A stretch of DNA of 64,000 bases from NCBI GenBank assembly GCA_018398805.1, contig JAGFBZ010001254.1:1116001-1180000 (forward strand). Direction: 5' to 3'. Of the stretch, positions 1-12,745 are shown piece by piece; the stretch's first letter is position 1; each line of letters opens with the position of its first letter. The notes beneath the pieces are model-generated. The model worked only from the letters and a program-made list of their open reading frames with translations. It ran no database searches and was not told the origin of the DNA. A program made the position numbers and the translations under genes. This stretch comes from Hirundichthys speculiger (taxonomy: Eukaryota > Chordata > Actinopteri > Beloniformes > Exocoetidae).

Positions 1-2714
1 CTCAGCTGCCTGCATAGTTGAAGAGGAGGAGTTCTGCCTGCACTGCAATGTCAGCGAGGTCTGGTGTGTACCGATATCTGAATGGATTTCTGCATAGCTC
101 TTGCAAGAATTTATTTAAACACCTGGGTCACTTGATTAATTTGCAGCTGGCTGAGTCAAATTAAAAGATACTGTCCCGCATCTACATGCCTGAAACACTC
201 ATTGTAAATCTCTGTGTGGTAAACCTTTGTGCCCATTCATGCGTTCCATCTGAGGTGGAGGAGGACGGCACCCTGCCAATTCACTGGTTGTGAAAGTGGT
301 CAGGGGTGCATTGCCCTCATGGTACAATTCACAATGGTGCAAAGGAGCACACTGCATGCTCATAAATGTAATAATAAAAATGAAGAGAGGGAAGGAAGGA
401 TCAAGGCTGATCTTAAAAATAGCTGCCCTTCCTGACATGTTTCCATACCTTGCAGCAATTCTCTTCCTAATAATATCGAATATACATGCATGTGGTGGCT
501 CAGGGCCACTGCAAACAGAGCAGGGAAGGGCAGACCAACATGCCCAGAGGATGGATGCACTTGGTTACGGTAATGCTTTTGGAAGAGAAGCGTCGTCCTC
601 AGGACATACTGCTCACTTAGTTCCTTACCCCTGTTTAATGAGCTCAAACAGACAGAAATGAAGTACATGGAGAGGAATCTGAAGGCAAAGATGTCAAGGA
701 GATATATCACTTGCTTGTCCAGAACAAACAGGAATCATTTTCAGCCCTGCCATAAAACACGCGTTCAGAGAGAATTCACCGCCAGGCTGGCTGAATGTCA
801 AAGCCTGGGCCAATTCATGTGCACACTTAGCTGAAACCTTTTAGAGGCATCATCAGATCTTCGGGCCATTTAACTGTGTGAACGTCCAATACAATAACTT
901 TAATGACATCCTTTTCAAGGTGCCTTAACAGAAGCAAAGTCATGGCCAAGCAGACAGGACTGCAGAGGACTAGTCCAACAAATGATTGATGCCTCCCTCC
1001 AAAATGAAGTTATACTGTACTAAAAAGGTGTTTTAAATTCACTTAATACTTACTTTACTGTGGATAAATCCTTACAGGCTAGAACCAACTTACTTGCAGA
1101 TCACTCTGACTATGCACAGGAAAAAACCTGTTCCCTGAATCTTTGCATATTTGGCTACTGTGGCGGACTGTTGTCTGTCACTTTCTGTTTGTGATCCAAG
1201 AACACACAATGTATGTATTCAGAACATTGCATGGGCATGAGAATTGTGCTTGAAGGGGTACTTTTTTTCCTTCTCTTGGCAAAACCCGTGGGACGCTCAT
1301 CGAGAGATATATTTATGAGATTCAGCAAACAAATCACTCAAAAAGGGACAGAAACAAAAGTAGTGAGAATTCCATTGCATGTACAATGCAGGGTGCCATC
1401 ATGCAACAACTGCAGATGAAATTCAGAGTGCAGTGGTGAACAAATGCAGCTTTTTTGCCTTAGCAATGTAAAAGCAGCGATGTTTCAGCATAAAGCATGT
1501 GAGGGTTTGAATTGGATTTAAAATGTAACAGAGGTGATGATTTTTAACAACAACTGGGTCACAGATTTCCCTACCTGCACTTCAGAGAATATGCCTGAAG
1601 CAACTCGAAGCAAGATGTTGTATTTACATAACAAAATGACATTAATGTGTCACCATGAGCTCTTTGTGAACCAGCCTGGATAATTAAGAGTACTACATGT
1701 TAAACTTACTCAGTGAAACTGAGAGAACAGTGTGAGGGCGCACTGGTTCTTTCCCTCATCATGTCTCTATTTATTCACTTATCAATTCATGACTAGAAAC
1801 CAATGACAGGATTCTGATATGTGACACAGAGTAGATATATATAGAATACTGCATGGTCCACTTCTCTCCCAAAGAAAGCAACCAGGGAGCATGTTCAGAT
1901 GATAAAAGAGCAGGAGGTATTCACACAATATCATACAGAGGATTACAAATAAAGGAAAACACTACAGTCACAATACAGCCATTGGTTAAACTCATATTAT
2001 GATACCTACCATGCAAAGGAGAAGTATAAAACAATGAGGTAAAAAAGTAAATCAAAATACCAGAAATCTATAATTCTCTGTTATCCAGTGAGATGTGTAA
2101 CTTAGTGGGGAGAGTGGACACTTTTGCATGATACTGCTTGCAAGTCACATTCTCATTAGGGGTTCAGCTCCCCTAAAGGTCTGATCCTTTAATCGCCTCT
2201 GGCCCAACATATCTGCCTGGAGTTGTTTCCAAAATGGCTGAGGGCGACACTTGCCCAGAGGGACTTTGTGATACAAATATAAATAAAAATGATTATTTTT
2301 TTTTTCTCAGAGTAATTTGTTCGCTCTCTTACTACAAAATCTACTCTTGTCTCCAGATGGAACGATAAGTTTTTATATGTATCAAAAAAAGTCCAAATGA
2401 TCATCAGATACTGTGCCTCAGCTTCAATATGCACTATATTTTTTTGATACTAACATAAAAAGAAACATCAAGGGAAGACGTGGAGCAAAAATCATTGATG
2501 CACCAATAATATATTAAAGAAATATATTTTTGCTTTGCAATTAGACTTTGATCATCATGACTTGAATAAGGGAAGGGAAAAGAACAGGAAACTACAGAGT
2601 CTAGATGTTGCTGTTGGTGGATGGAGGTTTGCCAAAAACTCCCTGAGGGTGAATGAGAAGAACAATGACATTACTTAAAGAACATGGATTTGGTTGACTG
2701 GTTCAAATAAAAGG
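1..2714. other. AT-rich single-copy sequence, no recognised gene
   Basis: I see no transposon ends, no tRNA or rRNA shape and no credible exon here. Open frames up to about 120 codons overlap one another on both strands near 200-710, show no known domain, and are the length expected by chance. Conserved non-coding elements could be present but cannot be recognised from a single sequence. Confidence 0.5.
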
Positions 2715-2758
2715 AGACAGGGAGATCACCTGACTCTGGTCAGGTGATCTCCCTGTCT
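2715..2758. repeat. Perfect 19-bp inverted repeat (hairpin), 6-base loop
   Basis: The left arm at 2715-2733 (agacagggagatcacctga) is the exact reverse complement of 2740-2758, with the loop ctctgg between. A perfect 44-base hairpin is not expected by chance. It is followed at once by a two-copy tandem repeat, which suggests that one local replication error made both. A small hairpin RNA cannot be excluded but nothing supports one. Confidence 0.95.
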
Positions 2759-2783
2759 AGTTAAGAATGTCTAGTTAAGAATG
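2754..2783. repeat. Two-copy 14-bp tandem repeat
   Basis: The unit tgtctagttaagaa occurs twice head to tail, beginning inside the right arm of the adjacent hairpin. The copies are identical, so the duplication is recent. Confidence 0.9.
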
Positions 2784-2887
2784 AGATAAATGGAAAATGG
2801 TCTGCTCTTCTATGCCACTATTATAACCTTGTCTAGGTTTTACAAAGTACTTTCCAATATGTTCCTCATTCACATGAAGTATCATAT

Positions 2888-3560
2888 CAGTGTTGGGCAA
2901 TAATGTGTTACTGATAACTTTTTGGTGTACTAATATTACTTTTCTCCAATCAGCAGTGTAACATATTATTAACAGAATTTCAGTAATAAAATTACTGTGA
3001 CTGCATTTACTTTTACTGAGTCCAGTGTGAAGTTTTCAAAGCAATTCATAAAGTGCACATACAGTAGGCACAGAGTAGCAGCTAGCACTTTAGCATGAGA
3101 GACGGAGGCGGAAGCACTGGCACACACTGGCTGGAAATAAGCCCTGACATGCTTTGATTTGTTGGGAAGAAAGATGACGGGAATATTAGTGTCAAATGTA
3201 AAATGTGTATAGCTACTTCCAAGACTCCATCCAGGACTGTGGCTCTACAACAGCTGATATATGGACTGCGGATCATTAAAAGTTTTCTTGCAGTGACAGC
3301 TCATTGGATTAAAGGGTTAACTCTGCCCCACAGGAAAGCCACTGGGAATATCACGCAACTGAGGGAAGCACACACATTATAATGTTCCATTAATTTTATT
3401 GGCTTTCTAACAATGTGACAGACACTGTCCCTGACAGTGACTGAAACGTGTAGCAGTGTAGCAGTCTGTTTATTTTGACCATGAAGAAGTTGATGCTGCA
3501 GTGACAGAGAAAAAAGGAAGATGCTTTCTGAAATGAACCCGATGAGTTGGGCTGGGCATC
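2888..3560 (+). pseudogene. hAT transposon remnant with BED-type zinc-finger trace
   Basis: The sequence opens with cagtgttgggcaa followed by a stretch describing 'tgtgttactgataactt', a 5' end I recognise from teleost hAT elements. From 3134 a plus-strand frame reads EISPDML, a stop, then FVGKKDDGNISVKCKMC and IATSKTPSRTVALQQL. The KCKMC pair fits the first two cysteines of a BED zinc finger, the DNA-binding domain at the start of hAT transposases. Stops and frameshifts break everything downstream, and no catalytic region or matching right end was found, so it is a truncated, inactive copy. Superfamily assignment is by eye and moderately sure; the right boundary is a guess. Confidence 0.5.
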
Positions 3561-3984
3561 GTTTAAAATGTTATAATTCTGATACCAAATCCAACACTTT
3601 GTTTTTGCTAATGATTCATGAACAATGTTTTTTTTTTTAGATTCCAGCATATGGAAATTTCAGCATGCAGGATGTTATTTTAGACAACTGATTGTCAAAG
3701 GTTTTAGTTCCAGAAGATGAATAAATTACAAAATGAGTCTCAATTTCAGTTATGTCTAAGTCTGATTATGGGGAATTGTTATTTATTAGTTTACGTTTTT
3801 AAATCCAGAAAACCAAAACTAAGGAACAAGTAATAGTGGACAGTTGACAGTCCAAGTTTCTCCTACTTCACTTTATCAAAAGTTCATTTCAGTCCAGAAA
3901 AGGAGAATTTTCAAGAACAGCTCAAGGATAAACAAGGCTCTCACTGGACCACAACAGGGATCTACAATAGCTCTTAATGACAAA

Positions 3985-4125
3985 TCTTCAAATCAAATCA
4001 AATCAAATCAAATGTATTTATAAAGCCCTTTTCATACCAAGGTAAACACAAAGTGCTTTACATAATAAAAACAGTAATTAAAACAGCAAGAAAAAGAACA
4101 AAAACAACTTAAAAGCCATCACACT
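3985..4125 (-). mobile_element. LINE (L2-like) 3' end with (AAATC)n tail
   Basis: Read on the minus strand, this stretch has a 'gtaaagcactttgtg' block, then 'gggctttataaata', and ends in four tandem TTTGA-type units at 3990-4014. That order (conserved hairpin-like 3' block followed by a short tandem tail) is typical of L2-clade retrotransposons and of SINEs that borrow their tails. No reverse transcriptase is attached, so it is a heavily 5'-truncated insertion. Confidence 0.65.
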
Positions 4126-4153
4126 CCCAGAGTTAAATCAGCACCCAGTCATC

Positions 4154-4170
4154 CTCTCTCTCTCTCTCTC
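4154..4170. repeat. (CT)n microsatellite
   Basis: Uninterrupted CT dinucleotides lie just upstream (on the minus strand) of the L2-like tail. Confidence 0.9.
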
Positions 4171-4199
4171 ACTCGCACCCACACATTCAGTACACATAC

Positions 4200-4560
4200 C
4201 CCCACCCCCTTTGGCCCCATTATAAATAGACTCTAAAACATCCATCTTGGATGTCCCAATGAATCAGGTGAGGAAAATGATATCTTAGGGATCATTCCAC
4301 GTCGAGACCACCCCCACCCACAATTACAGAAGGTCGCCCCCACAACAACCGTCCAGACCCAGGCCGACCAGGACCCACACTACAAACATCAGCCACAGTG
4401 TAGAGCCCCGCCCAACCAGAACACAGACAGTCCCCATGGCAACGACTTCTGCAGACCAGGCAAGGTGTAGCTTCCAACGTGGGAGGACCCCCATGAGGAG
4501 AACAGCGATTCCCTTCACTATCGACTGTGATATTGACTACTGTTTCTAGAGGGTTGTTTG
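4200..4560. other. GC-richer stretch, unidentified
   Basis: This part is richer in C than its surroundings. On the minus strand it leads into the L2-like tail at 3985-4125, so it may be an untranslated part of the same insertion. A minus-strand open frame of 122 codons (4660-4292) crosses it, but I recognise no domain and do not call a gene. Confidence 0.3.
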
Positions 4561-4890
4561 AAATAGAAACTACAGGAGTACCACAGAACATGACTTTTAA
4601 GGTAGCAACAGTCACACTTATTCTGGGGCTTTCCAGACATGTGCTTTTTGGTCTTCCCATGCTAGCGGCTTTCTATGGTTATTCCAGGTTAATTTTACTG
4701 GTAGTAGGTACAGGAGCTGAATGTCCCTTCCTAAAGGTAATTAAAATGTTCCTTGAACTAAAACAGAGACTACCAGAGTACTGCGGAACATGATCTGTAA
4801 GGTGGTAGCACTCATTTTCATCCAGGGCTGTGCAGACCTGTGCCTTTCCTGTCTTCCCTTGCCAGTGGTTTCCTCCAGTTATTCCAGGCA
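4561..4890. repeat. Diverged direct duplication at an exact 200-base offset
   Basis: Bases 4561-4690 align with 4761-4890 without any gap. Landmarks include tacaggagtacc / taccagagtact, gaacatga / gaacatga, gacatgtgc / gacctgtgc, and attccagg at 4681 and 4881. Similarity falls away abruptly on both sides. On the minus strand the two copies translate to related peptides (TLKVMFCGTPVVSI and TLQIMFRSTLVVSV), but in different frames relative to each other because 200 is not a multiple of three. What the unit derives from is unknown; it could be an old tandem duplication or part of an unrecognised repeat. Confidence 0.75.
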
Positions 4891-7800
4891 AAGTAGACGG
4901 GCTCACCACTCGTGAAGTCACTAGTGCTCATCTTTTCCTTGTTGAGAACATACCCTGGAATTCTTCCCTGTTTTGTCCTTCCTCTCACGCTGAAGAGTAA
5001 GTCCGCTACTAGGCGGATAAAAATAACACCATTTTGGCGGTACCCAGGTAGCCTCTGTTGACTCTGCTTTGGATGATTGGAGCAGTGATACAAAGTATCG
5101 AAATTAGGTGACGTGGACTAATGTTTTTCGATTCTTGATGGCACTGAAGCAATTTGTTCTGGTATTGATTTTTCAGTCTTTCTTCCGAACCTCGCCACAG
5201 ATGTGAGCCACATAATGGCTGTAACCTTTTTGGATTCATGGCTATAGGAAAAGAAAAACTATATGCAATTTCAAGTTTTAATACCAATCTTTCTGGGGAG
5301 TGAAAAAAAAAAATAAAGAGCTGATTTTGCTGCTGATGGTAAAAACAATATGTCCTGTGATAAAGCAGGTGAAACAGGTCAAACAGACCTTTATCACTGA
5401 ACATAGGCAATGTGACTTCACAACTGCAGACGTATTCTCTTTGTTAAGTGTGAAAGTTCAATAAAAAAAAAAAGCATGTCTGCATAATTTCTGATCAAAG
5501 CGGGAAGCAAATTGACTGTTTCTTTTATATTTGTTAATTTTCACATGCAAATAAAGCAGCAATTACATTTTTATCCCTCTAAAATATCTATGATAGCTCT
5601 CTACAAAGACTGAACAGAGGCTTTTGAAATCCCAAATGGTTGTGTCATAATCCAGCAAATTCGGGAGCCTAATTGGATTTTTGAAATGCCCAGAATAGCA
5701 GTAGAATATTAAATAGTGACTCTGTAGATTTCTGTAATGGAAAGGGGGTCAAGTGGAAATGCCATGAGCAACACCCACGCCTACTGCTGCCTTATAGTAA
5801 TTTACCACCATGCCAAAATGTGGTCAGTCACTAGAGCCAAACACTAATTGCTAAGTTAAACTGCGGAACAAATATGAGGAGTGAACCTTTCAAAGTCCGA
5901 ATATAGACACTCTGGACTGTAACACAGAACCTCGAAACTAATTAAAGCCCATCTGTGTGTTTCACAATGTTATGCCAGCGTCCTATTCAGCTCCTTCCAC
6001 TTCAGTATTTAGAGACTAAGGCTACGGAGACAAAGCATCTTCAAGCGCTGTCTGTCTCATTCCATGTCACAATAGATGCCACCAAAGGCAGACATAACAT
6101 GACATTTCTGCCCATGTTCTTGAAATAACTGACATCTGAAGAGGACGTCAAAAGAAAAGACACCAAAAGTAGATAGAAAATACAACAGCTCTCCAAGCTG
6201 TCCTGTTTTGAAAATGCAAATCAAGCCTGCCTGGATTTATTGTAGCTCAGGCACTGGCTAAAGGGGCTGATGCTTAAAAATAACACCTTGTGAGTCGTGA
6301 CCCACATTTAGCTTAAAAATAGCTCCCTGGAAGACCAGAAACCAACAGCGGGACATGGGAGTCAGAAACCAAATCTCATTTGCATTTCAGTCACACTTTC
6401 GGATGCCGGCAGCATCATTTATTGATAACATTCTGAAGCAAGAAAAACACACAAGCTGGGAAGAACTGGGGAAGATCAGATATTTGTTAATAAGCTCATT
6501 TTGCACAGTGATTTATAAGGGTATTATAAATGTGATACAGCACTCTTTCATTGCTAATTTTTTGTGTTTTGAAGTACAATCTACGGCTGTTTTATGCTAT
6601 CTTTGATACCATACACAGGAGACTTTCGTAAAAGACCACATGCATGTATCATATTCACATTTACCGGGTTTCTAGCTTGACCTTTCCTCCCTGTGGGATC
6701 TATCATCCGCCTGTTTCCTGATATCAGAGGTACTGAAAGGATTTTCTCTTAATTAAAACCTGTCTCTGGTCCAGAGACTTTCCCTCCTTATGCATATAAT
6801 TCAGACACACCAATGAAGGTGATGACTCTGGGCCACCAGTGACCCCCCCCCATCATTTCTTTTAATTGCACCAAATGCCATTTTGCTGCTAATGGTTGTC
6901 ATTCATTAATACACACATTAATACTTGATAAATACTTCCGTGTAAGAAAATCCTTATAGCTGGAGAAGTGGAAGTCTGTGTACCATAATCACACCTGTAT
7001 GTACAAACTAATAAATCCATTTCCCAATGTGCCCTCTGGAATGAAAAGGAGAAAAGGCCTTTCCCAGCAGCCCTGCCTTGTAAGCCAAGTCATCACACAT
7101 ACCACCCCTATGACTTGCAGAGTGGATTTGCCATCCAATTATTCTTTATCTCCATCCAGAAACAAAAAAGAGTTTTCAAAATAGAATGCCGTGTACTTCG
7201 GTTTGATGTTATCCGGAATTAAAGTGATGGCGATGCTTTCGAAGGTGGATGAATGGGTGGAGGTATGTCTGGGGAGAGGTTTGTGTAGCACACAGGTGAA
7301 TCATGGGCAACAAAACAAGATGAAATGTGGGTTTTAGGTCTGTGATCATTTTGCTTTGAGAGCACACACAAAGTCCCATGTGTCATAAATGACTCATTGT
7401 AGAATGTAGAGTAGAAAGGTGAAAAACTCTCCCTTCCTCGTGCTGACAAATGTCAAGGAAAAAAAAAACACCTCAATGTCAAGGTGCAACATGTGTAAAC
7501 AGCTTTGCGTGTTTTCACTCTATTTTCCATTGAGTTGAATACTAACAATGTGGCTGGCAGTTCAAGTCTTTTCACACACTGTAACAGCTATGCTGGGAAA
7601 ATAAATTAAATAAATAAATAAAAAACAACATAAAAATAAAGCAACAGAAGCCTGCCAAGCCCCGCAGGCAACAGGTTTTGTAATTTACTAGTTTCTGGCT
7701 CCTGAAGAAATCAATAAAAACCAACTGTCAATGAGATGAGCAGTACCTCCAACCAATCAGTTACATGCTGATACTTAGAATAGAAAGAAGTCAGGCTTCC

Positions 7801-10800
7801 CAAGAATGCAAATACGTTGAATATTCTATTCTATTCTTTCCCTTGGTGCAATGTCCCTGCCACTTCTTTCTTTGCTTCATGTTACTTGGAAACTTTCAAG
7901 TCAATCATCAGGAGTTCTCTGACCTGAACTCTTCGCTGTGGGATTTCTGTCACTGTTCTACTATCTATTTTCTCATTTTCCATTGCTTTCCACCCCTTCT
8001 CTCCCTCATCGGTGTTCAGCCTATCAAATCACACCAACCTCTCCATGCTCAGTTTACACTCCACTGAGCCGATGTCATCATTCCTACATATCTTGCCAGG
8101 TAGAATTGGCCTCCTTTTCAACTTCCTGTTGTTCAACTGCTAAAAATAAAACTCTCTTTTGCTGAGCTGCCACAAGGCTCCAGTCTGGTCCTCCATAGGG
8201 CTTTAAACTTCACTTCCTGACAAACTTAATCCACTTCCAAGAGTCACAAGTGAACCTAGCAGTCTGATAGGGGAATAGCGGTGGTTTGACCATTAATCAA
8301 GCTAGTGTATTGAAGCAACACAACAAAAAATAGCATGTAAAATGATTCCTATAAATCCTGCATTAACTTAAAATGTTAATATGAATCAAATCATGAATCG
8401 TTGATCTCAATGAGATTTAACCTTAGTTGCCTGGATAACAGTTATTGCATGAAACAAGCAAAGGCTGAAAAAAAATATAAATATCTTCCTTGTGATTCAT
8501 CGGATTTAAGAATAATTTGATAAACTGAAGTCCCACATGTCTTTAAAGAGCTCCATGTCATGGGGTCTGTCCCAGGTTGGACTGGACATCATCAATCAAA
8601 CATCGGAAATATGCAGGACTATAACACTGACAGATTAAATTATAGTTGGAAATCATAAATTAAGTTGGTGTTATAACCATACATGGTTGTTAAATTCGAG
8701 TAAATAAGTGTAAACCATTTAGCAGTCGTTGGCTTTTAGTCACCATATCACACGACGTGATGGCATTCTACATCAGTATAATGTTGCCATGAGTCATCTT
8801 AAAGACTTTGGAAATGTTTTCAAATGAATTATGACTGTACATTCAAATGTCGTGACTTTTTACGGCAGGCAACTAAGTTTACTGAGGGTCTGTGAGATTT
8901 TTTGGACAGCGTGGACTTTTATGACTTCTTCATAATTCTATCAATGAATAGAGGAAGTACCCCTTCTTTTTGAGTAGACACCATAGGAATTTTAGCTGTT
9001 CGGTTTTATTTTACTCAACTGTAATTTTGGGGTCTTTTTTTTTTAAGCTCCAAAGTTGGACTATGGACCTTCCCAGCCAGAGGGGTGATTCCCTAGATGA
9101 AAGAAATATTTGGGTTTAATCCAGAATCCTTTTGACACCTTTGACGAAATCACATAACGCTTACAAGTGGTATATGGGCCAGATGTGGCCCAAATGTCAT
9201 GAGCCGGTCCTAACTTACATGAAATTACATTACATTACATTATATGGGCAAAATCAGGTGTAATTTTAATTAGCCTGCTTTGGAATGGTGAATCCTAGAT
9301 TTGTGAAAATCAGAAGTGGGCCAAGGAAAATATATCCGCGTCTGGACGGTACCCTTACCCTGAGTCAACACCATCAGTCAAGGGCAAATAAGGCCCTAAC
9401 CCTTTCATTCATTTTCCCTCAGGATCAGTCTTTGTTAACTTTTATAAAAAGAAATTCAAAAAGATATGCAAAATTATCACTGTGAGTGAAAACTCAAGAA
9501 GCCATTTCAGTCACCTCTTCAATCCACAGTTGTTGTACAACACATGAATCAGGCATTTTCAGACGATAACAGAAACTTTATTAAACTTCTCCAGACTTTT
9601 TGTCTAACAATTACCGTTTGGACTGTGCTGAGTGGAGTAGAACTGACAGCAAAGGAAACGAGATCTGTCCACACTTGAAAGCTTAAAAGCTAAAAACAGA
9701 ATAGAGAGGAAGCAGTGATCTTCTGCTCAACAGTTATAAAGTAATTCACATGGGCATAAACACAAAGTACTTAAAAAATCATTTAAAAAAAAAGGTCTAA
9801 AAAGGCAAAAACGCCTAGAAGGTCTAAAGAGTTTCAGTCTTTCTGTTTGTCATTAAAATGGATGATGAAGAAGAAATGGAATTAGCCTGTCTGGTGATTG
9901 TTCAGTGGTACACAATACACAAAGCAATTTAAGGGAACGTGAACCTGTGTTTGGGATGTTTTCAGTAATGTACTATATGCACTAGGCCGAAAGTCAGATG
10001 TCTTTTTGTCCAGTGTTTTCTTCTTCAATTGTGTCTGAATGTTAAAAAAAAAATGCTGAAAAATGCTGAAGGATAGAGCAGCCTGGATTAGTCAGACAAA
10101 ATAAAAGCTTAGTCAGAGGAACTTTGTGCAGAATTTGATGAAAGGTCCCAAATGTTGGCACGTTGCTGACATCAGGAAATAAAAAAATGCTGTTTGTTTG
10201 TTTGTTTTTCAGCACATTTCTAGTGTGCATTAGTAGTGGACCGTGTAATATCAGTGTCTTCTCTTTCACAATGACTGGGAATATAATTTCAGATGATTCT
10301 TCAGATTTTTTTTTATATTTTTGCAATATACATTGCTCTGTTATAAAACATGGCCAAGGAAACTGAAAATTTCCATTGTGGCCAGGACTATCCAGGACAG
10401 AACATTAATTTAATATTGTGCTGACTGATGTGGGGAAGAAACTGAATGGCATAAACAACTGTGTATCACCTATTTCTTTATTGCTTAATTCCTTGCTCGT
10501 TTTCCTTTTTCCAATATTCAAATGTTTGTATATCAGTCTCATTCAGGAACAAGTGTCCTATTGTTTTTACAGATGGTTGCTTACCTTGATCATTGGACAA
10601 GTTCACCTGTGAGTCAGCGCAGAGCAAATCCTCGTTACACAGATGGAAGTGGACAGATGGAGCTTTAACAGGGTGGCTGATGGCTCGAACATTAGAGATT
10701 TTAGGTCTTGTAACTGCTCAGGTTACCTGAGTGACCAGTTCTGTCATTAAAAGGACAGGTTTTAAACCACAAGTGGCCAGTGTGACACAAAATATATTAC

Positions 10801-10856
10801 TGTGCATCCATGAACATCAAAACCTGATAAACTAGAAAAGCACTCGGAGAGCGCAG
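4891..10856. other. Single-copy AT-rich sequence, simple repeats only
   Basis: I see only A-rich and short simple tracts, such as the AAAT run near 7604-7621 and the ATTAC run near 9225-9241. No exon, RNA gene or transposon end could be supported. Confidence 0.45.
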
Positions 10857-11464
10857 ACCTCCGCCAAGTGCAACAGTTCCCCCATATGGTGATTTACACC
10901 ATAAATATTCGTCATACATATAGCACTGAAAATGAAAAAGTACCACATCTTCCTTTATTTTGTAATGAACACAAAAATAAATAATAATGCTATAAAGATG
11001 TCATGCAATATTTGTTTGTCAATATCAAGTCAATATATTGAAATTAAACATCCTTAATGTTTTTATAGAGATTGCAATAAAATCTGCCTTCTAGATCAGA
11101 TCCAGATCAGCCTTTGAAAATTTGATAGAGGTTCCCATTGTCAATCCCTGAGTCAAATTTCATGAGTTTTGGGCGATAATTAACAGAGATATTGAGAAAC
11201 AAAAATTTTTGGCCCCATTTACCACAATGTTATCGAAAATTTGAAAGTAATCCAGAATCTCTTCTGGATCACAGCCAAAATGAAATCAGTTCTTCCTTTT
11301 CACGTTCTGACAGCCATTTCCGACCACTTCTGAAAATCTCATCAAAATCCATCCATAACTTTTTGAGTTATCTTGAACACAGACAAACAAACAAACAAAC
11401 AAACAGACAGACAGACAGACAAACAGATAGACGCTGGCAAAAACATAACCTCCTTGGTGGAGGT
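10857..11464. mobile_element. Repeat with complementary ends, possible MITE
   Basis: The left end acctccgccaag (10857-10868) is complementary to the right end cttggtggaggt (11453-11464) at 11 of 12 positions. The interior, including a run like 'ccataactttttgagtta' followed by an ACAA/ACAG microsatellite, resembles a dispersed repeat I recognise from fish genomes, but I cannot name its class. No coding content. A DNA transposon without transposase is the simplest reading; a retroelement tail is the alternative. Confidence 0.45.
11383..11432. repeat. (ACAA)n(ACAG)n compound microsatellite
   Basis: Six or so ACAA units run into five ACAG units and then degenerate. It lies inside the repeat with complementary ends. 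Confidence 0.9.
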
Positions 11465-11685
11465 AACAAAATTGCTATCAAAAATGAAATGACACCAGCT
11501 TTGTATTTGTTAGAAATTAATTGTGGAAAATAAATCTACCGCCACGCATTAATGAATACTCAACTCAAACCTTTAGATTTTCAGGCCAACTCAAATTTTC
11601 TTAAAGAAAATAGTTCAGTTGAAGTATCTTTGAGAGGAATAAAAACTTACAAATTTGAGTTTTAGTTAATGAAAAACATCTGCTG

Positions 11686-12458
11686 TAGAGGTCTTCGGAA
11701 CAACCCGACAACCCGAGGTTCTGACCCGACCCGAATCTGGTCTCGGGTCCATTCAAAAGACGTGACTCCGTGTTCCGGTCGGAATCAGTACAGTTAGTCT
11801 CGGGTCCGGTCGGTGGTCTCTGACAGACTGGGTCCGCGTTAACTCGAGAGAGGTAAAGATATTGGCGGTGGCAGCCAATGTCAGGACTCGGGGCAGTTTA
11901 ATTAATTATTCATTAACGTAGCGTGTTTGTCATGAAACAGTCGTGTTGCCATAGCGTGTGATTAGCGGTTATGCCCGGCAGCTGTAAAGCACTACGGATC
12001 GTCAACATAACAACGCTGGATGAGAGAAAATATTCATGACAGTCCTGACCAGTGTAGGCTATTAGCGTTAGCAGTTGCTACCAATAGCATCTGTATCCAC
12101 AAAGAAAATAACGACATGGATTTATTGTTGTTTACATCATGTAGCCTATGGAGCACTGAACCTGGTAGTAGAAGACAACTTTAGGTAAGAAAATCAAGTT
12201 TTATTCAACGCTAGACAACTTTCAACATGAGCAACTATGGGCTGTATTGTCTCGGTTCTATTCAGGTAACTCGGTTCGGTTCGTGTTCGGAAACTAAAGA
12301 CTCGGGTCGGGTCGGGTTCCGGGTCCAAATATTGCGGGTCAATTCGGGTTCAGACTCCCGGACTTGTGATAATAGCTAGAGTCGGGTCAGTTTCGGGTCA
12401 AATTTTTACGGGTCCATTCAGGTTCGGGTCCATGAAAGTGGACCCGTGAAGACCTCAA
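11686..12458. mobile_element. Non-autonomous hAT element with CGGGTC arrays
   Basis: The ends match as inverted repeats: tagaggtcttc at 11686 and the complement of ttgaggtcttc at 12448-12458. The flanks atctgctg (11678-11685) and aactgctg (12459-12466) agree at 7 of 8 positions, the 8-base duplication hAT elements make. Both sub-ends are packed with short sites, ACCCGAC-type on the left and CGGGTC-type on the right, which is how many hAT transposases bind their elements. There is no open transposase frame, so mobilisation would need a partner element. The middle is ordinary sequence with TTAGCGTTAGC-type short repeats. Confidence 0.75.
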
Positions 12459-12479
12459 AACTGCTGTTTCACCACTCAA

Positions 12480-12745
12480 CCATCCATCACATGTACCTAC
12501 TTCTTCCCATTGAGGGTCGACGGGTGTCTGCTGGATCCTGGCCCCAGCTCTCCTCAGGCATTTTAGGGTGCACTCTGCACACAGGTCACCAGTCCACCAC
12601 AGGGTCCACTTTTGGACAAGCTTTTGTGTGGAGTTAAAGTGAACTTCACACTCCAGCCAGGATTCAAACCAGGAATCTTCGAATAGGCTATGAAGATGCT
12701 ATCCTCCAGGTGGCAGCTCCAGTCGAAAGCCAGTCATTACTGCCG
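12480..12745 (-). mobile_element. tRNA-derived SINE, degenerate copy
   Basis: On the minus strand a tRNA-like head carries a B-box-like ggtttgaatcc (complement of 12660-12670). It is followed by the 'tggtgacctgtg' and 'gagagctggggcc' blocks and a CATCCATC-type tail at its 3' end near 12480. This block order matches the SINE copies at 50613-50957 and 14249-14355. A piece of the same head recurs at 36860-36925. It is diverged and cannot be an active pol III unit. Confidence 0.6.
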
